From: JADLBR01 sp020847615
GTDB taxonomy: Bacteria > Verrucomicrobiota > Verrucomicrobiia > JADLBR01
Direction: 5' to 3'
Length of the DNA stretch: 64,000 nt
NCBI GenBank assembly: GCA_026646655.1
Contig: JAPKHT010000002.1
Location: 66,368-130,367, forward strand
The notes below the pieces were generated by a model. That model was not told the origin of the DNA. It saw nothing but the letters and a program-made list of their open reading frames with translations, and made no database searches. Position 1 is the stretch's first letter. The number at the start of each line of letters is the position of its first letter. A program made the position numbers and the translations under genes. Positions 39,674-48,474 of the stretch are shown piece by piece.

Positions 39674-41926
39674 TCATTCCGATACCAGCCACGCGATGGC
39701 GCGCCCCGCCGCTCCCTCTCCTCCCCCGGCGTCGCAGGATAAGCGATCCTCGTTGGCGCTGGCGCGATAGGCGGCCTTGAGACGGGACAATGCACCTTCA
39801 TCCGCGCCGGCCAACCAGATGGGGCGCGGCACCGACAGGAGTAGCATGCCCCCGATGTCCCCGTACTTCGGCGCCCCCGGCAGAAAGTCCGCATCCCACG
39901 GCGACCGCACGTCCGAAAACCGGAATCCGCCGACATCGATGGCCGCGCCCTCGATGGAGTCACCCAGGGCCGCCGATGCCGCCGCGGCCCAGTGCCCCGC
40001 GCCGCGCGCGCCCATGAGGCGAACCCGCTTATACCGCCCCGCCGAAGACCCGCGCAGCCATCCCACCGCGGTCATCACATCATGCACCCGCTGCACGAAA
40101 AGCGGCGGGTTGTAGCCATAGGTGAAAAGCGGATCCCGCTGCCACGGGTCCCCGGACTTTGCCTTCGTGTCGATGACCCGTCGGTTCTTTGTCGATCCGG
40201 ACCGATGCACATCGATGCCGAGCACCGCCCAGCCCGCCGCAAGCGCGGACGCCACCTCGTCCGACGCCGCCCCCGAAGGCCCGAATAGGGCGCCTGCGCC
40301 CCGCGGGTCCAGCCATGCGATGCACCGCGCCTGACCCCGATCGTCCCCGGGGGGCTTAAGCAGCGTGACCCCCACCTCCTCGCCCGACGCCCTGTCCCTC
40401 AGAATGCCCTCCGCCTTCGCGCATCCGGGCCCGTCCGCCTCTTCGTGGATAAGGAACTCCAGCTGTTCCCCGGATACCGTCCGCCGTCCCAGCATCACGG
40501 ACAGCGCCCCCCCGATGACATCTCGCGCGCGATCCAATTCCGCCCGGTCCCGGGGCTCCAGCAGGGGTGCCATCTGGGTCCGTGCGTCGTCGGCCCACCA
40601 TTGCGTCAGGGATCTCTCGTGCGGGTCGCCCACGCGCTCGCCCGCTGGCGCCGGGTGCGCACTGTCCCAGACCGTGAGCCTGTCACTGCCCAGAAACTCG
40701 AAATCGCGTTCCAACACCGGAGCCTGGAGGCCCAGTTTGAAGTGGCGGTTGAGAAAGCCATAGAACTGCGCTCGCGAGACATGGTTGTAGTTGTGCTTGA
40801 ACTGCGTGTTGAAGTGGGCCTCGTAGTTTCCGGGCGCACCCAGCAGCTTGTATAGGGCCAGGAGATCGGGATGCCCCTTGCCCTGCAATTCGATCGTCCA
40901 GTCATCCGCGGAGGTGAGGCCCAGCGGCCTGGGCGCCGCCGCCGCCGCGATATCGATGTTCCCCTGGCCGATCCTCAGGTACACGGCGTTCTCGCACGCG
41001 CACCCGCCCTGCATGGCGGTCGACACCATCACGGCGGGGAATGCCGCGCGGACGCGCCCGTCGACCGCGGTCAGCATCATCGTTTGCGTCGCTCCCCCGC
41101 TGGCACCGCTCACGGCCACCCTCGCGGGATCCACGTCGGGGAGACCCAGCAGGAAATCCAGCGCGCGAACCCCATTCCATGTCTGGATCCCAAAACGGGA
41201 TTGCAGCCAGCCCGTCGCCCGCGCGCCCCCAAGCAACCAGCCCCGGCCGACAGCATCATCCGCATCGGGCGGTGCCGCCCGCCGATGCGACGGAAACTGC
41301 ACCGAATCTGCGTTCGCGAGCATGTCATAGTGAAAGACGACACATCCCATGCGAGCGGCCTGCACGCATCGGGCCTGCAGCGGTGAGCGCGCGGCGCTCT
41401 CGAAACGCTCCGACCCGCCGGCAAGCGCCTCGCGGACCTTCGCGTCCCCACCCTTCCCCTCCCCGGAATCCACGAACCGCCCATTGGGCCAGTGGCCATG
41501 CGGCATCAGGACCCCGGGACGCCGACCCGCCGCAGCGTCCCCCTTCGGACGGTACAGGTTTCCCGTGACAAAGTGACCGGGCATCGACTCGAGATACACC
41601 TTCTCGATCGTGTAGTCCCCCATGTCGATCCGCCCGTGCACCACCGCGTTCAAGGCGCACTTCGTCGGCTCCGGCCAGAGGCCGGCCGCCACGAGAACCC
41701 GCAGGCGAATTTCCGCAGACCGCGCCTGCCAGGCCGCTGCGCTGTCCACCGGCGTGAACGGGAAATACCCATCCAGCGTCCGGAGATCCCCGTGCCGCGG
41801 GTCTCCCGCCCCAGCCGTGCCCCCGCACGCCGCCAGCACCGCGACTGCGGCGATCATGCGCCAGAGTACGCCGCCAACCCGCCCCTGGCAGCGCGCCCTC
41901 CGATGGAACCGTCCCTCTTGCTGCAT
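39674..41926 (-). CDS. Large secreted alpha/beta hydrolase (acetylxylan-esterase-like)
   Basis: 750 residues. The N-terminal hydrophobic stretch MIAAVAVLAACGG is a signal, possibly a lipoprotein one (LAAC); ATG 41857 just before it is an alternative start, while 41926 adds a basic n-region. The first hydrolase domain (about 60-400) has VLMPHGHWPNG and nucleophile elbow SGASGGATQTMM, with a candidate His in the HNYNHVS region. The second half (about 450-750) has another alpha/beta-like layout (LLKPPGDDRGQARCIAWLDP, then VRLMGARGAGHWAA) without a clear nucleophile. Such two-domain proteins are frequent in Planctomycetes and Verrucomicrobia near carbohydrate genes. The activity on ester-linked polysaccharide is inferred. 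Confidence 0.75.
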   Translation of the reverse strand: MQQEGRFHRRARCQGRVGGVLWRMIAAVAVLAACGGTAGAGDPRHGDLRTLDGYFPFTPVDSAAAWQARSAEIRLRVLVAAGLWPEPTKCALNAVVHGRIDMGDYTIEKVYLESMPGHFVTGNLYRPKGDAAAGRRPGVLMPHGHWPNGRFVDSGEGKGGDAKVREALAGGSERFESAARSPLQARCVQAARMGCVVFHYDMLANADSVQFPSHRRAAPPDADDAVGRGWLLGGARATGWLQSRFGIQTWNGVRALDFLLGLPDVDPARVAVSGASGGATQTMMLTAVDGRVRAAFPAVMVSTAMQGGCACENAVYLRIGQGNIDIAAAAAPRPLGLTSADDWTIELQGKGHPDLLALYKLLGAPGNYEAHFNTQFKHNYNHVSRAQFYGFLNRHFKLGLQAPVLERDFEFLGSDRLTVWDSAHPAPAGERVGDPHERSLTQWWADDARTQMAPLLEPRDRAELDRARDVIGGALSVMLGRRTVSGEQLEFLIHEEADGPGCAKAEGILRDRASGEEVGVTLLKPPGDDRGQARCIAWLDPRGAGALFGPSGAASDEVASALAAGWAVLGIDVHRSGSTKNRRVIDTKAKSGDPWQRDPLFTYGYNPPLFVQRVHDVMTAVGWLRGSSAGRYKRVRLMGARGAGHWAAAASAALGDSIEGAAIDVGGFRFSDVRSPWDADFLPGAPKYGDIGGMLLLSVPRPIWLAGADEGALSRLKAAYRASANEDRLSCDAGGGEGAAGRAIAWLVSE

Positions 41927-42260
41927 CCCACCAGCCTATTCCGGAGACCCGCGCCACAAAACACAAAACCGGCCTTCCGGAACGCCGTCGACAGCGCGCA
42001 TCACTCGTGCTAATGGGCGTTAGTGGCGCGGGCCACCCAGGCACTCGCGCCCAATGAGGTGAATTCATACGGCTACCGGCAATCAGGCGGGTTCGCGATC
42101 AGGCAAGAGACGGTCCGCTCTGGCGAAAAAGCCGCGATCATCCCATCCGGCGAAGGTTCCCACGCCCGGCGTCGCGCCTCGAGCGGTCCCCGATGCCCGG
42201 CAGCGTCCGCCCCGCTTGACCCGGCAAGGGATCCGGTCCCTCGTCGCAAGAAGGGGCCGG
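41927..42260. other. Divergent promoter region, no recognised element
   Basis: This 334-base gap separates the minus-strand hydrolase from the plus-strand VWA gene, so it should contain two promoters. I see short inverted repeats (TTCCGG at about 41939 and 41978; CTAA/TTAG at about 42009-42022) but no convincing -10/-35 pair, operator or RNA. Open frames across it look like shadow frames. Confidence 0.4.
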
Positions 42261-43604
42261 ATGCAGGAGCGGGCGCGCCGCGTCATCGGAAGGTTCGCGC
42301 GGGCGCGTTCGGAGTGGTTCCCACACCTCGCGAGAAGGCTCAGGCGCACCCTCTGGGCGATGCTCGTGGTCAGCGCCGTCATCCACGTCGCGGCCCTCCT
42401 GATCCTCGGCTCCCTCGTCGTCTACAGGGAGTTCTTCGAAAAGAAGGTCGCGCTCGAGATCGTGCCACCGCCGGAGCGCATGCTCAGGCCGGAGGAACAC
42501 CAGTACACCGTCCGGATCCAGGAGGAACAGAGGCGCAGTGGCCGGCCCCGGCTGGTCCCCCGCCTGAACGCGAGCCGGATCGCCGACTTCGCGCTCCCGG
42601 CCATCATGGCCGATGCCCCCACCCCCGATGCCAGGCTCGTGAATAGCCTCCAGGCCTTCAGCAAGGCCGGCGTCGGCATGGGCCTCGGCGGAGGGACCGG
42701 TTCCGGCGGACTCGGCCTGGGCACATCCACCGTCCGCTTCTTCGGTATCACCGACCGCGGCGAACGCATCGCATTCCTCATCGACATCTCCCTCAGCATG
42801 CTCGAGGACGACAAGGGCGGCGAGCCGGGCTTCGAAAAACTCAAGGAGGAGATCAGCGACATGATCGATCGCCTCAGCCCCGGCACCTTCTTCAACCTCG
42901 TGCTCTTTGGCACGGGCGTTGATCTCTTCGAGCAGCGGATGATCCTCGCTAGCGACGCGAACAAGCGGCGCGCATGGGAATTCCTGGGACCCTATCTGCG
43001 GGGCGTGGCGGAGAGCGGCGACCGAAGCGGCAACCTGCTCAACAACTACGAGCCCTCGGTCGAGGGAGTCCCCGCCGCCGGCGGCACCACCCGCATGGAC
43101 TTGGCCATCGCCGCCGCCTTCGAGCAACAGGCGGATGTCCTCATGCTGATCTCCGACGGGCGCCCCAGCATCATCAAACGTCTCGAGGGCAAGGAGCTCG
43201 AGGAGTTCCGCGAGCGTTCCGAGGAACCCCCCGACGAGGACATCGAGCAAGAGAACGCGAAACGGATCGCCGAATTCCAGAAGGAGCAAGCCGAGGCGGC
43301 CGCCAGGCGCCGCGCGCGCGGCCTGCCGCCGCAGGTCGCCGAGAGCCGCCGCGGACCCCAGCTCGTGGGCCGCGGAAGCGATGGCCCGCCCCCCCCGCCG
43401 CGGGTCGATGACGAGGACATCATCGACCACATCGAGGGCCTCGGAAAAGTGCTCTACAAGGAGAAGGGCCAACCCATGCCCAGGATCAACTGCATCGCGT
43501 TCGTCTGCCAGCGCAACGAGGAGGAGTTCATGAAGCGACTGGCCCGCCGCTTCCGCGGGGACTTTCGGCGCGCGAAGGCCCGCGTGAAACCCATTGAGGA
43601 CTAG
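42261..43604 (+). CDS. Single-pass membrane VWA-domain protein
   Basis: 447 residues. A basic N-terminus (RRVIGRFARARSEW) leads to one membrane helix (about 33-52, WAMLVVSAVIHVAALLILGS). The VWA domain (about 165-440) has the MIDAS motif DISLSM, then TFFNLVLFGTG and ADVLMLISDGRPS. It is interrupted by a long charged insert rich in Glu and Arg (about 320-390), which may form a coiled coil. The N-terminal layout recalls the TonB/biopolymer-transport style VWA proteins of Verrucomicrobia-like genomes, but no ExbB/ExbD genes are beside it. ATG 42261 is preceded by AAGG; a TTG at 42216 is an alternative. Confidence 0.75.
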   Translation: MQERARRVIGRFARARSEWFPHLARRLRRTLWAMLVVSAVIHVAALLILGSLVVYREFFEKKVALEIVPPPERMLRPEEHQYTVRIQEEQRRSGRPRLVPRLNASRIADFALPAIMADAPTPDARLVNSLQAFSKAGVGMGLGGGTGSGGLGLGTSTVRFFGITDRGERIAFLIDISLSMLEDDKGGEPGFEKLKEEISDMIDRLSPGTFFNLVLFGTGVDLFEQRMILASDANKRRAWEFLGPYLRGVAESGDRSGNLLNNYEPSVEGVPAAGGTTRMDLAIAAAFEQQADVLMLISDGRPSIIKRLEGKELEEFRERSEEPPDEDIEQENAKRIAEFQKEQAEAAARRRARGLPPQVAESRRGPQLVGRGSDGPPPPPRVDDEDIIDHIEGLGKVLYKEKGQPMPRINCIAFVCQRNEEEFMKRLARRFRGDFRRAKARVKPIED

Positions 43605-43617
43605 CCCCGCCAGACAC

Positions 43618-44871
43618 ATGAACACCCCGCGACATCACCCCGTGCCACTGCGGCACCTGCTCATGCTCCAAGTTCTCGCCACGTCCGCCCTGTTGGCCGC
43701 AGAATCCTCGTGGCCCGAGTTCCATGGCCCGGGGCGGAGCAACATCTCCCCGGAAAGCGGGCTTCTCAAGAAGTGGCCCGAGGGGGGGCCTCGCCTCCTC
43801 TGGTCCTACGACCAGTGCGGGCGCGGTTACTCGGGTGTCACCATCGCCGACGGGGCGATCTACACCGCGGGCGATTTTGGCGAGTGCGAAAAGGTGGTCG
43901 CCCTCGACATGGGCGGGAATCTGCTCTGGGAGGCCCCCAACGGCAGGCCGTGGCGCGGTGCCTGCCCCGGTTCCCGCGCGACGCCCACGTGGGATTCGGG
44001 CACCCTCTACCACATGAGCCCCAACGGGCGCCTGGCCGCCTTCGATGCCCGCGCCGGAAACGAGCGCTGGGCGGTCGATCTCGTCGCGCGCTTTGACGCC
44101 AGTTTCGGAATCTGGGGCCTCGCCGAGAATATCCTGGTGGATGGCGACCGCGTGTTCTGCATGCCCGGCGGCATCCGGGGCCGTGTCGTGGCGCTCGACA
44201 AGAGGACCGGCGCCACCCTCTGGGCCAATACCGAGATCCCCGACACCGCCGCGTACTGCTCGCCCATGATCATCACCCATCGGGGCCAGAGGCAATTGGT
44301 TAGCATGACCCAGAAATCTGTCGTGGCCCTCGCGCCGGACGACGGGCGGCTGCTCTGGTCCGCCCCCTTCGTGCCCCGCTCTCCGCAAAATGCGCTCACC
44401 CCAGTCTACCACGACGGTCGCGTGTTCGTCGCCTGCGGCCATTCATCGGGTGGCAGCCTCCTCGAGATCGATGACGCCCGGCGCACCGCGACCCCGCTGT
44501 GGCACCGCGAGGACCTCGATAATTGCCACGGCGGCGCCCTGCTCATCGAGGGACGCCTCTATGGCAGCGCCTGCCGGCAGGGCGGCAAGAAATTCTACTG
44601 CGTGGATTTTCGCACGGGGCGCACCATCCAGCTCGACGACACCCTCGGCAAGGTCGGCATCACGTGCGCCGATGGCATGCTCTACTGCTTGAATCATCAG
44701 GGCACCATGTCGCTCTTGGCCATGAGCCCATCTGGTTTCGATATCGTGAGCCAGTTCGACCTCGGAAAGAAGCCCGCCAATTCCTATCTGGCCCACCCCG
44801 TGGTGTGCGGCGGGCGCCTCTACGTGCGCTGCAACCAGCAACTCCGGGCCTTCGACGTCCGCGCACCGTGA
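43618..44871 (+). CDS. Secreted PQQ-like beta-propeller protein
   Basis: 417 residues with a signal peptide (LRHLLMLQVLATSALLAAES). The mature part begins WPEFHGPGRSNISPESGLLKKW, the usual start of PQQ-binding-like repeat proteins. It carries repeated 'A-x-D-x-x-x-G-x-x-x-W' blades (VALDMGGNLLWEA, AAFDARAGNERWAVD, VALDKRTGATLWAN, VALAPDDGRLLWSA). Such BamB/quinoprotein-like propellers in PVC bacteria are periplasmic; whether it binds PQQ is unknown. It starts 13 bases after the VWA gene and ends 8 bases before the histidine kinase start, so it may supply or sense a signal for that kinase. Confidence 0.8.
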   Translation: MNTPRHHPVPLRHLLMLQVLATSALLAAESSWPEFHGPGRSNISPESGLLKKWPEGGPRLLWSYDQCGRGYSGVTIADGAIYTAGDFGECEKVVALDMGGNLLWEAPNGRPWRGACPGSRATPTWDSGTLYHMSPNGRLAAFDARAGNERWAVDLVARFDASFGIWGLAENILVDGDRVFCMPGGIRGRVVALDKRTGATLWANTEIPDTAAYCSPMIITHRGQRQLVSMTQKSVVALAPDDGRLLWSAPFVPRSPQNALTPVYHDGRVFVACGHSSGGSLLEIDDARRTATPLWHREDLDNCHGGALLIEGRLYGSACRQGGKKFYCVDFRTGRTIQLDDTLGKVGITCADGMLYCLNHQGTMSLLAMSPSGFDIVSQFDLGKKPANSYLAHPVVCGGRLYVRCNQQLRAFDVRAP

Positions 44872-44879
44872 GGCTCTCG

Positions 44880-46808
44880 ATGCCTGGAATGACAACGCGC
44901 TCCAAACTCACGATCTGGCTCATCGGCCTCCTCTTGGCCGCAAACTCCATCATTGCCCTCGCCACCGTGTTCCACCTCAGGCGGGACTTCAAGGCGGAGG
45001 TGCAGAGGCGCGTCCGCCTCGACCTCAACTCGGCGCGCCGCGTCTATACCGACACGATGCGCGACCGGCAGGAGTTCTTGCGGGGCGTCGCCATCGATGG
45101 CTCCCTGGCCAGGGCCCTCCACGAAGGAAAGGCCGAGTTCGCCGCGGAGACGTTTCGCTCGCTTCCCATCAGGGGCGAGTTCGACCTGCTCCTCCTCATC
45201 GATGCCTCGGGTACCGTCCTCTTCAGGGCGCACAACCCCGGCTTCCGGGGCGACAGCCTTCGCGACGACCCCCTCGTGGGCAGGGCGCTGGCGACCCGGC
45301 GACCCGCATCCGGCACGATCTTATTCCCGGCATCCGCCCTGCTCCGCGAGAGCCCTCGCGTCGCCGCAGCCGCGACCGTCGCACCCCCCGAAGCCGATGC
45401 CGCGCCCCGGGGCGCCCCCGTCGTTTCCGATGGGATGCTCATCGCCACCGCCGTCCCGATCTCGTTCGAGGAGCACGTGGTCGGCGCCCTGCTCGGCGCC
45501 ACGCTGCTCAACGGCCACAACGACCTCGTCGACCTCATCAAGGACGACGTGTTCCAGGGCGATACCTTCGAGGGCCGGGAGATCGGCACCACCACGCTGT
45601 TCCTCGGCGACGTCCGCATCGCAACGAACGTCCGCACGGGCGATGGTCGACGCGCCGTCGGGACCCGTCTCAGTGACGAGGTGAGGCGGCGGGTCATCGA
45701 CAATGGTCAGCCTTGGGCGGACCGCGCCTTTGTCGTCAACGACTGGTATATCACCGCCTATGAGCCGATCCGCGACCCCTCCGCGCGTGTCATCGGCGCC
45801 CTCTACGTCGGCTTGCTCGAGCGGCCATTCAGGCGGGCGCTGGACATCAACACCCAGGTCATCCTCGTCACGATGGGGCTGACGACCGCCGCGAGCTTTG
45901 TCCTGGTCCTATTCGTGCTGCGGCATCTGCTGGGTCCCGTGGACAGGATCATCGGAATGTCCCGCCGCATCATCGGCGGAGACCTCACCGCCCGCACCGA
46001 CGTCCGCCCCCCGGGCGACATGGGGCTCGTCTGCCAGGCGATCGACGCGATGGTCGATGCCGTCGCCGATCGCGAGCGCCGCCTGAAGGAGTACGCCCAG
46101 CGCACGATCACCGAGAGCGAGAAACTCGCCTCGGTCGGTCGCCTGGCCGCGGGCGTCGCGCACGAGATCAACAATCCGCTCACCGGAGTGCTCTCTTTCG
46201 CGCACCTGCTGCGGGAGGAGGGCCAACTGGCCGAGAAGGACCGGCACGACCTCGATATCATCATCCACGAGACCGAGCGCGTCCGCGAGATCGTCCGCGG
46301 GCTCCTGGATTTCGCGCGGCAGCGTCCCACCCACAAGGCCGAGTTCGATGTCAACGAGATGGTCCGGCACACCCTCAAGCTCGTCGGGAGCCAGAGGGAG
46401 TTCGAGCGGGTCGATGTCCGCCAGGAGTTCGCCGCGGATCCCCTCTCGCTCAATGGCGATCGCTCGCAGCTTCAGCAGGTGCTCCTGAACCTGTGCTTCA
46501 ACGCCTGCGAGGCCATGGAGGGCGGCGGCCACCTCACCGTGCGCACCGCGCGCCAGAACGGCAACGTCCGCATCGAGGTCCGCGACACGGGCCACGGCAT
46601 CGCCCGCGCCGACATCGAGCGCATCTTCGAGCCTTTCTTCACCACCAAGGCCGTCGGCAAGGGCACCGGCCTGGGACTCAGCATCAGCTATGGCATTGTC
46701 CAGAAGCACGGGGGCACCTTCGAGGTCGACTCCGAGCTTGGCAAGGGCAGCACCTTTGTGGTCACAATCCCAGATAGGGCCGACGCCGTCGCCGCCCCCA
46801 CGCCATGA
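44880..46808 (+). CDS. Sensor histidine kinase with periplasmic Cache-like domain
   Basis: 642 residues. A first membrane helix (about 10-32) is followed by a periplasmic domain to about 320 (LLLLIDASGTVLFRAHNPGF and WYITAYEPIRDPSARVIGAL are Cache-like). A second helix (about 326-349), a HAMP linker, a HisKA domain with His428 in VAHEINNPLTGVLSF, and a HATPase domain (NACEAMEGGG, DTGHGI, GTGLGLSISYGIV) follow. It autophosphorylates His428 on binding a small ligand. The NtrC-type gene overlaps its stop by ATGA, so they are a cognate pair. Start ATG 44880; ATG 44889 is an alternative. Confidence 0.9.
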   Translation: MPGMTTRSKLTIWLIGLLLAANSIIALATVFHLRRDFKAEVQRRVRLDLNSARRVYTDTMRDRQEFLRGVAIDGSLARALHEGKAEFAAETFRSLPIRGEFDLLLLIDASGTVLFRAHNPGFRGDSLRDDPLVGRALATRRPASGTILFPASALLRESPRVAAAATVAPPEADAAPRGAPVVSDGMLIATAVPISFEEHVVGALLGATLLNGHNDLVDLIKDDVFQGDTFEGREIGTTTLFLGDVRIATNVRTGDGRRAVGTRLSDEVRRRVIDNGQPWADRAFVVNDWYITAYEPIRDPSARVIGALYVGLLERPFRRALDINTQVILVTMGLTTAASFVLVLFVLRHLLGPVDRIIGMSRRIIGGDLTARTDVRPPGDMGLVCQAIDAMVDAVADRERRLKEYAQRTITESEKLASVGRLAAGVAHEINNPLTGVLSFAHLLREEGQLAEKDRHDLDIIIHETERVREIVRGLLDFARQRPTHKAEFDVNEMVRHTLKLVGSQREFERVDVRQEFAADPLSLNGDRSQLQQVLLNLCFNACEAMEGGGHLTVRTARQNGNVRIEVRDTGHGIARADIERIFEPFFTTKAVGKGTGLGLSISYGIVQKHGGTFEVDSELGKGSTFVVTIPDRADAVAAPTP

Positions 46809-48259
46809 GCGAGATCGAATCAGAGCAACCCAGGCCGGCGGTCCCCCGCGTTCTCGTCATCGATGACGAGGCGGTCGTGGGCATGAGCTGCCGCCGGGCC
46901 CTCGCCCCCGGCGGAAGCCAGGTGGATATCTTCCAGGATCCCCGCCTCGGGGCCGAGGCCGCGCTCGCGGGTGATTATGACCTGATCCTGCTGGACGTCG
47001 TCATGCCGCAGGCCGATGGGCTCGAGATCCTTCGGCGCATCCGCGCCGCGGGCGTGCGCTCCGAGGTCGTCATCATCACGGGCCACGCGACCGTCGAGAT
47101 GGCCGTCGAGGCCATGAAATCGGGCGCGACCGATTACCTCTGCAAGCCATTCTCGCCCGATGAACTCCGCCTGGTCGTCGGCAAGGTGGCGGAGCGCTCC
47201 GCGCTGATCAGCGAGAACAACGCACTCCGCCGCGAGCTGGAAACGCACCGGGGCCTCGAGGGCATCATCGGCGAGAGCCGCGCCATGCAGCGCATGTTCA
47301 CGGTCCTCCGGCGCATCGCCCCGACGCCGGCGACAGTCCTGATCACGGGCGAGAGCGGAACGGGCAAGGAACTTGTCGCGCGGGCCATCCATCGCCTCAG
47401 CCCGCGGCGCGACCAGGCCTTCCTGGCGTGCGATTGCGGCACCCTGAGCCCATCGCTCCTTGAGAGCGAGCTCTTCGGCCATGTCCGGGGCGCCTTCACG
47501 GGGGCCTCCGCCAACCGGACCGGCCTCCTTGAGGCGGCCTCCGGCGGCACGCTCTTCCTCGACGAGATCGCCAACGTCTCTCTCGACACGCAGGCAAAAC
47601 TGCTTCGCGTCCTCGAGACGCGCCGGGTGCGCAGGGTCGGTGCCACCGAGGAGGCCGACATCGATATACGCCTTGTCGCGGCCACGAACCGCGACCTCGC
47701 CGACCTTGTCGCGAAAGGGCAATTCCGCGAGGACCTGTTCTATCGCCTCAATGTCCTCCCGGTCGTGCTCCCGCCCCTCCGGGACCGCCACGGCGATGTG
47801 CCCCTTCTCGCCCTCGCTTTCCTGGAGCACCTCCGGAAGTCGCACACGGAGATCCGCGCGCACGGGTTCACCCCAGAGGCCATCCGCCTGCTCGATAGCC
47901 ATCCCTGGCCCGGCAACGTCCGCGAGCTCAAGAACATCGTCGAGCGCATGGCCGTCCTCGGATCCGGCGAATTGCTCGATGCCGGCGACGTGCCCCCGGA
48001 GCTCCTCGGCGTGCGCATCGCCCCCGTCGTCGGCGCCCTGCCCCATGACTGGCAGGAGTTTCGCGTCCTCAAGCGTCGCCTGCGGGACGAGGCCATCCAT
48101 GACCTGGAGCGCCGCTACCTCGTCGAAACCCTGGATCGCGCGGGTGGAAACGTCAGCCGCGCGGCCGAAATGGTCGGCATCCAGCGGACGCAGCTCCACG
48201 CCCTGCTCCAGAAGCATGCCCTTCGCGGCAGCGGCGAGGACGCCACCACCCGCGCCTGA
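46805..48259 (+). CDS. NtrC-family sigma-54-dependent response regulator
   Basis: 484 residues. The receiver domain (15-130) has phospho-acceptor Asp64 in LILLDVVMPQADG. The AAA+ domain (about 155-390) has Walker A GESGTGKELVARAIH, the sigma-54 contact loop GAFTGA (in GHVRGAFTGASAN) and Walker B GGTLFLDEI. The C-terminal Fis-type helix-turn-helix is RAAEMVGIQRTQLHALLQ. It activates sigma-54 promoters when phosphorylated by the kinase encoded just upstream. A near-consensus sigma-54 promoter lies 149 bases after its stop, upstream of another response regulator, a likely direct target. Confidence 0.93.
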   Translation: MSEIESEQPRPAVPRVLVIDDEAVVGMSCRRALAPGGSQVDIFQDPRLGAEAALAGDYDLILLDVVMPQADGLEILRRIRAAGVRSEVVIITGHATVEMAVEAMKSGATDYLCKPFSPDELRLVVGKVAERSALISENNALRRELETHRGLEGIIGESRAMQRMFTVLRRIAPTPATVLITGESGTGKELVARAIHRLSPRRDQAFLACDCGTLSPSLLESELFGHVRGAFTGASANRTGLLEAASGGTLFLDEIANVSLDTQAKLLRVLETRRVRRVGATEEADIDIRLVAATNRDLADLVAKGQFREDLFYRLNVLPVVLPPLRDRHGDVPLLALAFLEHLRKSHTEIRAHGFTPEAIRLLDSHPWPGNVRELKNIVERMAVLGSGELLDAGDVPPELLGVRIAPVVGALPHDWQEFRVLKRRLRDEAIHDLERRYLVETLDRAGGNVSRAAEMVGIQRTQLHALLQKHALRGSGEDATTRA

Positions 48260-48301
48260 CGGATCCCCCGGCCCCCTGCGTTTGAAACAAATCCCGATAC
48301 A

Positions 48302-48322
48302 CTGTCGCGCCGAAAAGGACAG
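48302..48322. promoter_or_regulatory. Candidate enhancer-binding site for NtrC-type activator
   Basis: CTGTC (48302-48306) and GACAG (48318-48322) form an inverted repeat with an 11-base spacer. The site is centred about 100 bases upstream of the sigma-54 promoter at 48408, the usual distance for an enhancer. Binding by the adjacent activator is inference. Confidence 0.35.
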
Positions 48323-48407
48323 CCACATCGGCACGATCCGCCCCCTCCCGGCCGGGTTGTAACCGGATTTCGCAGGAGAAACGGCCATCGCGTCCCCTTT
48401 TCTGCGA

Positions 48408-48424
48408 TTGGCACGCGCCTTGCT
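48408..48424 (+). promoter_or_regulatory. Sigma-54 (-24/-12) promoter
   Basis: TTGGCACG, four bases, then TTGCT: this matches the sigma-54 consensus at every key base, with GG (48410-48411) and GC (48422-48423) exactly ten bases apart. Transcription would start near 48435, leaving a 40-base leader with ribosome-binding site AGGAGA (48462-48467) before ATG 48475. Confidence 0.85.
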
Positions 48425-48474
48425 CATACCTTTTCGCGACCCACCGTGGGGCGCACAGAACAGGAGAAATAGAA

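Noticed and set aside
42023..42646. A 207-codon open frame across the promoter region of the VWA gene
   Set aside because: Arg/Pro/Gly-rich composition, no homology, and overlap with the real VWA frame.
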